From Chloroflexota bacterium (GTDB lineage Bacteria; Chloroflexota; Anaerolineae; CG2-30-64-16), in NCBI GenBank assembly GCA_029555885.1, contig JAKPQT010000736.1, positions 1 to 38,736 of the forward strand: DNA of 38,736 nt, read 5' to 3'. Position numbers and translations under genes: made by a program. Shown here one piece after another: positions 27,102 through 34,218 of the stretch. How positions within the stretch are numbered: position 1 is the stretch's first letter; each line of letters begins with the position of its first letter. Below the pieces are notes generated by a model that saw only the letters and a list, made by a program, of their open reading frames with translations, made no database searches and had not been told where the DNA came from.

Positions 27102-29390
27102 GTGGACCGCCGACAAGCTATCTGGCCCTGGGCCGCTGCCGGGTTGGTTGCCAGCCTGTGCCTGGTGGCCTGGGGCCTGCTGCGCTCGCCGCAGAACGCG
27201 TTCGATGACGCGTTCATCACCTACCGCTATGCCGCCCACCTGCGGGATGGCCTGGGCCTGGTGTACAACCCGGGCGAGTGGGTCCTGGGCACCACGGCGC
27301 CGCTGTATGCCATCCTGCTCGGTGCGTTGAGCCGCTTCGGGTTGCCGGTCGAGTGGTGGGGCCACTGGGTTTCGGTCGCAGCCTGGATCATCAGCGCGTG
27401 GACTGCGCTGGCGCTGTTCCGGCAGCATGACCGGCCCGCGGCGGGCGCAGTCGCTGCGCTGTTCCTCGCGGTGCTGCCCCTGGGCGTGCCCACCCTGGGC
27501 ATGGAGACGGCCACTCTCCTGGCGCTGCTCCTGCTGAGTGCCTGGGCGTGGACTGGCGACCGCCCGGTACTGGCCCCTCTCTTCTCAGTCCTGGCGGTGC
27601 TCACGCGACTGGACGCCGGACTGCTGGTTGTCCTGCTCTTTGCCGCCCGCTCTGTCAGCCGGCGGCGCATCCTCTGGCGTCAGGCGCTCCTTTCAGCCGC
27701 GCTCGCCCTGCCCTGGTTCGCGTACGCAACGTGGCGCTACGGGAGTCCGCTGCCCAACAGCGTGCTGGCAAAGGTCAATCAGAACCAGCTCATGGAAGTG
27801 AGCGGCAGCGTGAGCTTCATCGCGCAGTTCGTGCGGCACCTGACGGACGGCTCGCCCCTACTTGCTGTTGCTATGGTGGTCGCGCTGGCCGTGGGGCTTT
27901 ACGCCATCGTGCGATACGCGCGTGCATGGTGGTGGCTGCCCGCCTGGGTCATCCTCTATATCGGGACCTACACCGCGCTGAACGTGGCTTCGACCTTCCC
28001 CTGGTACTTCGTTCCGCCGCTGGCCGGTCTCGCACTTACCGCTGCGCTCGGCCTGGGCCACTTGCTCGGCGACAGCGTGGCTGCACCCGTCCGCCCCGGC
28101 GCCAACCTGCAGCGGGCAGCCGCAGGGCTGGCCTGCGCCGGGGTCATCCTCATCTTCCAGGGGCGGGGCGCGCTGGCCGACAGCATCAACGACCGGCCCG
28201 GCTACCTGCCGGAATATCGCGAGGCAGGCGCGTGGCTGGCCGCGAATACCGACCCAATGGCCCGCGTTGCAGCCATCGAGATCGGCGTCATCGGCTATCT
28301 CTCCGGAAGCCCCATCCTTGACACGATGGGCCTGGTGAGCCCCGAGCTGCGCGGCCACCTCGTCGGCTGGGAGGAGACCCTGACCTACGCGCTCTGGCAG
28401 GTCGAACCCGCCTATCTCGTGACACTCACGGGCACCGGCTGGGACACGCTCACGCCGCAGTGGTGGTTTCGAGGGCAGTATCGCGGCGCCGCGACGTTTG
28501 GCCGCGTCAGCATCTATGAAAGGCAGCCCGCCGGTCCGCCGGCCGGCTATGCGGTCGCGGAGCGTGTCGAATTCACAGAAGGCTTCGCGGTCACCGGATT
28601 CGAGACTGCCCGGCAGACGCTCACGCCGGGTGAGACACTGACCCTGCTGCTGCACGTAGACGTAGCGCGCACCCCGCCAAGCGACTGCGAGGTTGTCCTG
28701 CATCTCGAAGATGCAGCGACGTTCGGCCTCATCAGCGAGGCAAAAGAGCGGCCCTACGGGGGTGGCTACTCGTGCGCCGCCTGGCAGCCGGGCGACCGAC
28801 TGCGCATCCCGCTGCAAGTCGCCGTCCCGGCAGATGCCGTGCCTGGGACCTATCGTCTCCGGCTGGAACTCTTCGCGCCGGATAGGCAGACGTACTTCGC
28901 GCTCGCCTCCCAGCCCGACGCCCAGGCCGTGCGGCTCGGCTGGCTGCGGGTCGGCAGCCCTACACAGGCGGCGGTTCGCGCGGCGGCAGATGCACCGCTC
29001 GTCCGCTGGCAAGACGGCCTGGCCCTGGTCAGCGTTGGCTTGCCGGACGGCCCGCTGCGCGGGGGCGACCTGCTGCCCGTCGAAGTGGACTGGCGGGCAG
29101 ATCGCACGCCTGAGCGCGACCTGACGTTCTTCGTCCACCTGCTGGATGCGGCTGGGGAGATTGTCGCGCAGACGGACCGGCGCCCGTTCGAGGGCAGGTT
29201 CCCCACGCCCGCCTGGCTGCCCGGCGAGGCGCTGGCTGACACCTACACCGTTCCCCTCCCGCCAGAACTGCCCGCAGGCGACTACCGGCTGCGGGTCGGG
29301 TTCTACGATGACGCGGGCCGGCTGCCCGTGGCGGATGGCACGGCGGATTTCGCAGTCCTCGACGAGGTTGCGCGCGTCGCATCGCGCTGA
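27102..29390 (+). CDS. GT-C-type membrane glycosyltransferase with C-terminal extracytoplasmic domain
   Basis: A 762-residue protein. Residues 1 to about 360 form roughly ten membrane helices. The first loop has NAFDDAFITYRYAAHLRDG, the acidic DD motif of polyprenyl-phosphate-sugar-dependent GT-C enzymes (compare DDAFITxRYA in AftB-like arabinosyltransferases). The second half (about 380-760) is soluble and probably outside, with Ig-like beta segments such as TLTPGETLTLLLHVDVA and PAGDYRLRVGFYDDAGR occurring twice or three times. Such tails occur in Chloroflexota envelope glycosyltransferases. GTG start at 27102. Donor and acceptor are unknown; an envelope polysaccharide or glycoprotein role is inferred. 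Confidence 0.8.
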   Translation: MDRRQAIWPWAAAGLVASLCLVAWGLLRSPQNAFDDAFITYRYAAHLRDGLGLVYNPGEWVLGTTAPLYAILLGALSRFGLPVEWWGHWVSVAAWIISAWTALALFRQHDRPAAGAVAALFLAVLPLGVPTLGMETATLLALLLLSAWAWTGDRPVLAPLFSVLAVLTRLDAGLLVVLLFAARSVSRRRILWRQALLSAALALPWFAYATWRYGSPLPNSVLAKVNQNQLMEVSGSVSFIAQFVRHLTDGSPLLAVAMVVALAVGLYAIVRYARAWWWLPAWVILYIGTYTALNVASTFPWYFVPPLAGLALTAALGLGHLLGDSVAAPVRPGANLQRAAAGLACAGVILIFQGRGALADSINDRPGYLPEYREAGAWLAANTDPMARVAAIEIGVIGYLSGSPILDTMGLVSPELRGHLVGWEETLTYALWQVEPAYLVTLTGTGWDTLTPQWWFRGQYRGAATFGRVSIYERQPAGPPAGYAVAERVEFTEGFAVTGFETARQTLTPGETLTLLLHVDVARTPPSDCEVVLHLEDAATFGLISEAKERPYGGGYSCAAWQPGDRLRIPLQVAVPADAVPGTYRLRLELFAPDRQTYFALASQPDAQAVRLGWLRVGSPTQAAVRAAADAPLVRWQDGLALVSVGLPDGPLRGGDLLPVEVDWRADRTPERDLTFFVHLLDAAGEIVAQTDRRPFEGRFPTPAWLPGEALADTYTVPLPPELPAGDYRLRVGFYDDAGRLPVADGTADFAVLDEVARVASR

Positions 29391-29441
29391 CCTTCCTTCC
29401 CTCCATGCTTCGCCTAAATTGTGAATCTCCTCACGAATTAT

Positions 29442-29470
29442 TTGCGCATTTTTACACAATATGCTATAGT
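29442..29470 (+). promoter_or_regulatory. Promoter of the DapB/Ord-like dehydrogenase gene
   Basis: TTGCGC, 17-nt spacer and TATAGT with TG one base upstream (extended -10). The surrounding sequence is unusually AT-rich for this window. The leader is about 120 nt. Confidence 0.65.
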
Positions 29471-29596
29471 CACCATGTAATTGGCTGGGCGCCGCACTCA
29501 CCTGCGAATGTGGGATGATGGAGCCCGTCAACCATCACACGGACCCGTAGCCGGCAGGCGCTGGTTGCAGGCAGACCAACGAAGGGGATACACATC

Positions 29597-30703
29597 ATGA
29601 AGAAGATTAAGGTCGTCCAAATCGGTTGTGGCAACATGGCGAAGATGACGGTTGGATATGCGCTCGAGAAGGGAGCGCAGATCGTGGGCGCGGTCGATAA
29701 CCGGCCCGAGATCATCGGCCGGGATCTCGGCGAAGTGCTCGGCTATGACAGAAAGCTGGGCGTCACGGTGAGCGGCGATCTGGCCGCAACGCTGGACACC
29801 GCGTATGGCGACGAAAAGCCGAACGCGCAAGGCAAGTACAACAAGTTCGCCATCGTCACGACGACCTCCCTGGTGAACGAAGTCGGCGTCACCCTCAAGG
29901 AATGTGCCCTCCGCGGCATCAACACCTATACCACCTGCGAAGAAGCCCACTACCCCTGGCTCAGCGCGGTGACGATGGCGAAGGAAATCGACGCGCTGGC
30001 GAAGGCGAACGGTGCGACCATTACCGGCGGCGGCTACCAGGATGTCTTCTGGGGCCACGAGATCGTCACTCTGGCGGGCGCCTGCCAGCATATTACCAAG
30101 ATTCACGGTGAGTCACGCTACAACGTGGACCACTACGGCATTGCGCTCGCGTTGATCCACGGGGCAGGCTTCACGAAAGAGGAATTCGAGGAGAAAGTCG
30201 CCGCGCCCTCGCGCAAGACCTTCCAGGAATTCCTGGTCGGCATGGACGAGGGGACCATCGAACCCGGCTATTCATGGACGGTCAACGGCTGGCTGGCCGC
30301 GAGGCTCGGCCTGACAATTGTGGACCAGGTGCAGGAATGCATCCCCACTTTCTCGCCCATCGATCTCTATTCCTCAACGCTAGGACGCACCATCAAGGCC
30401 GGCGACGCGACGGGCATGATCAACCGCGCGATGACCAGGACCGCAGAAGGGGTTGAGATTGTCTTTGACTCCATCGGCAGCGTCTACGGACCAGAGGACA
30501 CGGACTTCAACAACTGGAAGATTTACGGCGTGCCCGATTGCAATGTGGTCAACGCGGAGCCCGCCACACCCGAACACACATGCGCGACGGTGGTCAACCG
30601 ATTGATCGACCTCTACACGGCACCGGCGGGTTATGTCACGACCAATCAGCTCCCGCCTGCGCGATACTTCGCGAACGCCGATAAGTACGTCATCGCGAAC
30701 TGA
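29597..30703 (+). CDS. DapB-like NAD(P)-dependent oxidoreductase, similar to 2,4-diaminopentanoate dehydrogenase
   Basis: A 368-residue dehydrogenase with an N-terminal Rossmann fold: KVVQIGCGNMAKMTVGYAL, then GAVDNRPEIIGRDLGEVLGY. The middle has TTTSLVNEVG, TCEEAHYPW and GGGYQDVFWGHEI, resembling the dihydrodipicolinate reductase-like family that includes Ord, the ornithine-fermentation enzyme. No ortAB or lysine biosynthesis gene is adjacent, so the substrate is open; dihydrodipicolinate reductase itself is shorter (about 270). ATG after GAAGGGG. Single gene between its own promoter and the phe leader. Confidence 0.75.
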   Translation: MKKIKVVQIGCGNMAKMTVGYALEKGAQIVGAVDNRPEIIGRDLGEVLGYDRKLGVTVSGDLAATLDTAYGDEKPNAQGKYNKFAIVTTTSLVNEVGVTLKECALRGINTYTTCEEAHYPWLSAVTMAKEIDALAKANGATITGGGYQDVFWGHEIVTLAGACQHITKIHGESRYNVDHYGIALALIHGAGFTKEEFEEKVAAPSRKTFQEFLVGMDEGTIEPGYSWTVNGWLAARLGLTIVDQVQECIPTFSPIDLYSSTLGRTIKAGDATGMINRAMTRTAEGVEIVFDSIGSVYGPEDTDFNNWKIYGVPDCNVVNAEPATPEHTCATVVNRLIDLYTAPAGYVTTNQLPPARYFANADKYVIAN

Positions 30704-30720
30704 CCCCACCCGTAATCCCG

Positions 30721-30758
30721 CCCGCGCGAAAATTGCCGCTTGACAAAGTTCGCGCGGG
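30721..30758. repeat. Inverted repeat around the -35 box of the phe promoter
   Basis: CCCGCGCGAA (30721-30730) and TTCGCGCGGG (30749-30758) are perfect 10-bp arms enclosing 18 nt that contain TTGACA. It may be an operator, or the terminator of the preceding gene. Confidence 0.6.
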
Positions 30759-30769
30759 CATGCTATTAT
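30740..30769 (+). promoter_or_regulatory. Promoter of the Phe/Tyr/aro operon
   Basis: Perfect TTGACA (30740-30745), 18-nt spacer, TATTAT (30764-30769) with TG one base upstream. Start near 30776, some 37 nt before the leader peptide ATG. Confidence 0.8.
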
Positions 30770-30812
30770 CCCGCCAGATAAAAATACGATCCTGTGCACC
30801 CCTGAGGTGAGC

Positions 30813-30902
30813 ATGCGTTTCGTCATCCGTGGCGCCTTCTATTACTTTTATTTTGCCAGCCCGCAGCGGTCTCCCGCTCCGGCTGGATCTTGGCGCCGCT
30901 GA
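30813..30902 (+). CDS. Phe/Tyr-rich attenuation leader peptide
   Basis: A 29-residue ORF with ATG at 30813 and TGA at 30900-30902, preceded by a strong GAGGTGA site. It begins MRFVIRGA and continues with Phe-Tyr-Tyr-Phe-Tyr-Phe at residues 9-14 (30837-30854), then a Pro/Ala/Ser/Arg tail. Six consecutive aromatic codons are extremely unlikely by chance. They sit immediately before an RNA hairpin and about 85 nt before a terminator in front of prephenate dehydratase. The role is to sense charged tRNA-Phe and tRNA-Tyr through ribosome stalling, as PheL does in enterobacteria. Not homologous to PheL by sequence beyond the aromatic run. Confidence 0.88.
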   Translation: MRFVIRGAFYYFYFASPQRSPAPAGSWRR

Positions 30903-30974
30903 TGCGATGATGCCCAGTCCAGCCTGACAAGCCAAGCCGAGCGTGGAGGCCCTTAGCCCCCACGCTCTTTTTTT
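30856..30974 (+). terminator. Attenuator of the Phe/Tyr/aro operon
   Basis: Three competing pairings are visible. Segments 1:2: CCAGCC (30856-30861) plus AGCGG pair with CCGCT plus GGCTGG (30874-30886), directly after the aromatic codons. Segments 2:3: CGGCT-ggat-CTTGGC (30880-30894) with GCCAAGCCG (30931-30939), the antiterminator. Segments 3:4: GAGCGTGG (30939-30946) with CCACGCTC (30960-30967) followed by seven Ts (30968-30974), the terminator. A ribosome stalled on the Phe/Tyr codons would cover segment 1, free segment 2 and block the terminator. Confidence 0.85.
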
Positions 30975-31025
30975 GCGCTATCGACAACCGGACCCAGGAA
31001 CAGGTCTGATCCATAAGGAGGAAGT

Positions 31026-32297
31026 ATGCCAACCCGCGGCCTGCGTGGCGCCACGACCGTCACCGAGAATACAGCCCCTGCCATCCTGTCGGCGACCCAG
31101 GAACTGCTGCTGGCGCTCGCCGCAGCCAACAACGTTGACCCGGCGGACCTTGCCAGCGCCATCTTCACGGTGACGCCCGACCTGGATGCCGCCTTTCCGG
31201 CCCGCGCGGCACGCGAGATGGGCTGGCAGCACGTCCCTCTGCTGACCGCGGTCGAAATCGAGTCGAACGAGGGTCTGCCGCGCACGGTCCGCGTCTTGCT
31301 GCACTGGAACACCGACCGGCCCGCGTACGACGTGCGCCACGTCTATCTCCGCGACGCGGTCCGGTTACGCCCTGACCTGCAGGGCGAATTCGTGCCGCTG
31401 CCCGCACCTGAACCCGAACCGCTGCCCGCTCCCCCGCGGCGCACTGCCGGTGCAGAGGGCTTCCATGTCGTCGCGTTCCAGGGTGAGCCGGGAGCCTATT
31501 CGCAAGAGGCCATCTACCAGCACTTTGGCCCGCAGGTGAACACCGTGCCGGTTGCCTTCTTCGAAGATATCTTTCATGCCGTAGAAGAAGGCCGCGCGAA
31601 CATGGGCCTGCTGCCGGTGGAGAACTCCCAAGCCGGCTCCATCAATCAGGCGTATGACCTGCTGCTCGACCACGATCTGCGGGTCGTCGGGGAGGTCAAG
31701 CTGCGCGTGCGGCACTGCCTCCTCGTACCGCCCGGCACTGCCGCTGCCGACATCCGCCGAGTCCACTCGCACCCGCAGGCGCTGGCCCAGTGCGAGCGCT
31801 ACCTGCGCAACCACGGGTGGGAGCCGGTTCCCGCATACGATACTGCGGGTGCGGCCCACCAGCTCAGCGAGACCCATGAGCCCGGCGCGGCCGCGATTGC
31901 CAGCGCACTGGCCGGCAAGACCTACGGCCTGGACGTGCTGGACACCGGCATTGAGGACTCGCCGGACAACACCACCCGCTTCTTCCTCCTGGGCCGCGAG
32001 GAGCCCCCACCCGGCAAGCAAAACAAGACCTCCATCGTGTTCGCCACCCTCCACACGCCCGGCTCGCTCTACAACGCGATGGGCGAGTTTGCCAGCCGAG
32101 GCATCAACCTGACCAAGATCGAGAGCCGGCCGCGGCGCAACCGGCCGTGGCACTACGTTTTCTACGTCGACCTCGAAGGACACTGGCAGGACGCTGCGGT
32201 CAACCGCGCGCTGCTGGGCCTGCTGACGCGCACCGCGTTTCTCAAGCTGCTGGGCAGTTACCCTGCCGCGGCCGAATCCAACAACGGGAGCAAATAA
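31026..32297 (+). CDS. pheA: Bifunctional AroH-type chorismate mutase/prephenate dehydratase
   Basis: Makes phenylpyruvate from chorismate. The 423-residue protein joins three domains. Residues 1-118 match the trimeric AroH-type chorismate mutase (RGLRGATTV start, [31 protein letters not shown]), with catalytic Arg7, Phe57, Glu77, Arg89, Tyr107 and Arg115 kept and B. subtilis Cys75 as Thr74. Residues about 140-320 are prephenate dehydratase ([34 protein letters not shown]). About 330-415 is an ACT domain ([27 protein letters not shown], shown here as its GSLYNAM and ESRP sites) for Phe feedback. Common P-proteins use an AroQ-type mutase, so this fusion is unusual. AAGGAGGAA precedes ATG. Confidence 0.93.
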   Translation: MPTRGLRGATTVTENTAPAILSATQELLLALAAANNVDPADLASAIFTVTPDLDAAFPARAAREMGWQHVPLLTAVEIESNEGLPRTVRVLLHWNTDRPAYDVRHVYLRDAVRLRPDLQGEFVPLPAPEPEPLPAPPRRTAGAEGFHVVAFQGEPGAYSQEAIYQHFGPQVNTVPVAFFEDIFHAVEEGRANMGLLPVENSQAGSINQAYDLLLDHDLRVVGEVKLRVRHCLLVPPGTAAADIRRVHSHPQALAQCERYLRNHGWEPVPAYDTAGAAHQLSETHEPGAAAIASALAGKTYGLDVLDTGIEDSPDNTTRFFLLGREEPPPGKQNKTSIVFATLHTPGSLYNAMGEFASRGINLTKIESRPRRNRPWHYVFYVDLEGHWQDAAVNRALLGLLTRTAFLKLLGSYPAAAESNNGSK

Positions 32298-32300
32298 ACC

Positions 32301-33314
32301 ATGATCGTTGTCATGAAACACAATGCCTCGGCCGCGGATATCGATGCGGTCGTCAGGCAAATCGAAGCCCGGGGCTACAAGGCTCACCTCTCCCAGGGTA
32401 CCGAGCGCACCATCATCGGCGTCGTAGGCGACGACCGGCCCATCCAATCGCACAACTTCGAGATGCTGCCCGGCGTCGAGCAAGTGGTGCGCATCCTGCA
32501 GCCGTTCAAGCTCGCCAGCCGCGACTTCCACCCGACGAACACAGTCATCGACGTGCGCGGGGTGGAAGTGGGCGGCCCCAGGCTGACCGTGATCGCCGGG
32601 CCTTGCTCGGTCGAGAGCCGCACCCAACTGCTCGAAACCGCACACGCGGTCAAGGAGGCCGGCGCGGACCTGTTGCGCGGGGGCGCGTTCAAGCCGCGCA
32701 CCTCGCCCTACTCGTTCCAGGGCATGGGCGAGGACGGGCTGGAGCTGCTGGCCGAGGCGCGCGAGGAGACGGGCCTACCCATCATCACCGAAGTGATGTC
32801 GCCCGAGGCCGTCCCGCTGATTGCCAAGTACACCGATGTGCTGCAGATCGGCGCGCGCAACATGCAGAACTTCCCGCTGCTCACCGCGGCCGGCAAGACC
32901 CGCGTACCGGTGTTCCTCAAGCGCAGCATGATGGGCACGATCCAGGAGACGCTGATGGCCGCTGAATACGTCCTGAGCGGCGGCAACCGGCAAGTCATGA
33001 TCTGTGAGCGCGGCATCCGCACTTTCGAGACCGCCACGCGCAACACGCTGGACATCAACGGCATCGCCCTGCTCAAGCAGTGGACGCACCTGCCCATCTT
33101 CGGCGACCCCAGCCATGGCACGGGCCGCTGGGAGATCATCGCGCCCGTCGCGAAGGCGTGCCTCGCCGCCGGTGCCGACGGCCTGATGATCGAGGTGCAT
33201 CCCCATCCGGCGGAGGCGATGTCGGACGGCGCGCAGTCGCTCAAGCCGGAGAAGTTCGCCGCGCTGGTGCGCGAGCTGAAGGTGCTGGCGCCTGCGCTGG
33301 GCCGGACGATGTAA
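32301..33314 (+). CDS. aroF: DAHP synthase (type I-beta, AroF-like), Phe/Tyr-operon copy
   Basis: Second DAHP synthase, 337 residues, paralogous to the trp-operon enzyme over its full length. It shows the same N-terminal regulatory domain ([20 protein letters not shown]), [39 protein letters not shown] and [10 protein letters not shown]. The GDPSHGTG form is the commoner one; the trp copy has LDPSHSTG. Follows pheA after 3 nt, so co-expressed under the Phe/Tyr attenuator. Probable feedback by Phe or Tyr through the N-terminal domain is inferred from the Thermotoga enzyme. Confidence 0.95.
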   Translation: MIVVMKHNASAADIDAVVRQIEARGYKAHLSQGTERTIIGVVGDDRPIQSHNFEMLPGVEQVVRILQPFKLASRDFHPTNTVIDVRGVEVGGPRLTVIAGPCSVESRTQLLETAHAVKEAGADLLRGGAFKPRTSPYSFQGMGEDGLELLAEAREETGLPIITEVMSPEAVPLIAKYTDVLQIGARNMQNFPLLTAAGKTRVPVFLKRSMMGTIQETLMAAEYVLSGGNRQVMICERGIRTFETATRNTLDINGIALLKQWTHLPIFGDPSHGTGRWEIIAPVAKACLAAGADGLMIEVHPHPAEAMSDGAQSLKPEKFAALVRELKVLAPALGRTM

Positions 33315-33319
33315 GGGCA

Positions 33320-33328
33320 TGATATAAT
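33320..33328 (+). promoter_or_regulatory. Possible internal extended -10 promoter giving leaderless tyrA mRNA
   Basis: TGaTATAAT ends six bases before the tyrA ATG (33335), so transcription would begin at or next to the start codon. No -35 box is seen, and tyrA has no Shine-Dalgarno sequence. Confidence 0.45.
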
Positions 33329-33334
33329 CTGCCA

Positions 33335-34192
33335 ATGCCATCTGACTTTGACGTCTGCGTCGTCGGACTGGGGCTGATGGGCGGATCGCTCGCGCTGGCG
33401 CTGCGGGAGGCGGGCTGGCGCGGGCGCCTCACGGCGGTCAGTCGCAACCCCGCTACCCTCGCGGCTGCGGAGTCCAGCGGCGCCATCGACCAGGGCTTCA
33501 CGGAGCTCGCCGCAGGCGTGGCCGGAGCGGGCATGGTCGTGCTGGCGACGCCCGTGCGCACCCTCCTGCGCCAGCTCCCGGAGGTTGGCAGCCACGCGCG
33601 CACCGGCGCGATTGTGCTGGACATGGGCAGCACGAAGGTCGAGATCTGCGCGGCCCTGGCCGGCCTGCCGCCGGGCCTGGAACCGGTCGGCGGGCATCCG
33701 ATGTGCGGCAAGGAGAAAGCCGGGTTTCAGGCCGCGGACGCGAGCCTGTACCGCGGTAAGACCTTCGTCCTGTGCCCGCTGCCGCGGACGAGCGAGGTCG
33801 CGCTCCGCAGCACGCACGAACTGGTGGAAGCGATCGGCGCGCAGCCGCTTGTCCTGGATCCTAACGCACACGACCGCGCGGCCGCGGCCATCAGCCACCT
33901 GCCCTACGCGCTGGCCGTCGCGCTCGTCAACGCGGTGGCCGAGGCCGGCGACCCGCTGACGTGGACGCTCGCCGCGTCGGGATTCCGCGACACGAGCCGC
34001 GTCGCAGCCAGCGACGTGGACATGATGCTCGACATCCTGTTGAGCAACCGCCGGAACGTCATGGAGTGGCTGCGGGCGTATGCGCGCCAGTTCGCCAGCC
34101 TGTACGATGCGCTGTCCGAACAGGATGAGGCCGCGCTGCGCCTGCAACTCACCTTAGCGCAAGAAGCGCGCGCCCGCTTGAACACAGGCTGA
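33335..34192 (+). CDS. tyrA: Prephenate dehydrogenase
   Basis: Oxidises prephenate to 4-hydroxyphenylpyruvate for tyrosine. The 285-residue protein has the NAD-binding VVGLGLMGGSLALAL at the N-terminus, GGHPMCGKEKAGFQAAD (substrate-binding His region) and ISHLPYALAVALVNA in the dimer domain. There is no chorismate mutase or ACT domain, so it relies on the mutase of the PheA fusion. The gap of 20 nt after aroF contains a near-perfect extended -10 rather than a ribosome site. Confidence 0.93.
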   Translation: MPSDFDVCVVGLGLMGGSLALALREAGWRGRLTAVSRNPATLAAAESSGAIDQGFTELAAGVAGAGMVVLATPVRTLLRQLPEVGSHARTGAIVLDMGSTKVEICAALAGLPPGLEPVGGHPMCGKEKAGFQAADASLYRGKTFVLCPLPRTSEVALRSTHELVEAIGAQPLVLDPNAHDRAAAAISHLPYALAVALVNAVAEAGDPLTWTLAASGFRDTSRVAASDVDMMLDILLSNRRNVMEWLRAYARQFASLYDALSEQDEAALRLQLTLAQEARARLNTG

Positions 34193-34218
34193 GAGAGCCT
34201 CAGCGCCAGGAATAGACC

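Noticed and set aside
27858..29531. Minus-strand frame (557 codons) opposite the GT-C gene
   Set aside because: The plus-strand protein has membrane helices and the GT-C DD motif; the antisense frame has no recognisable family and no ribosome site.
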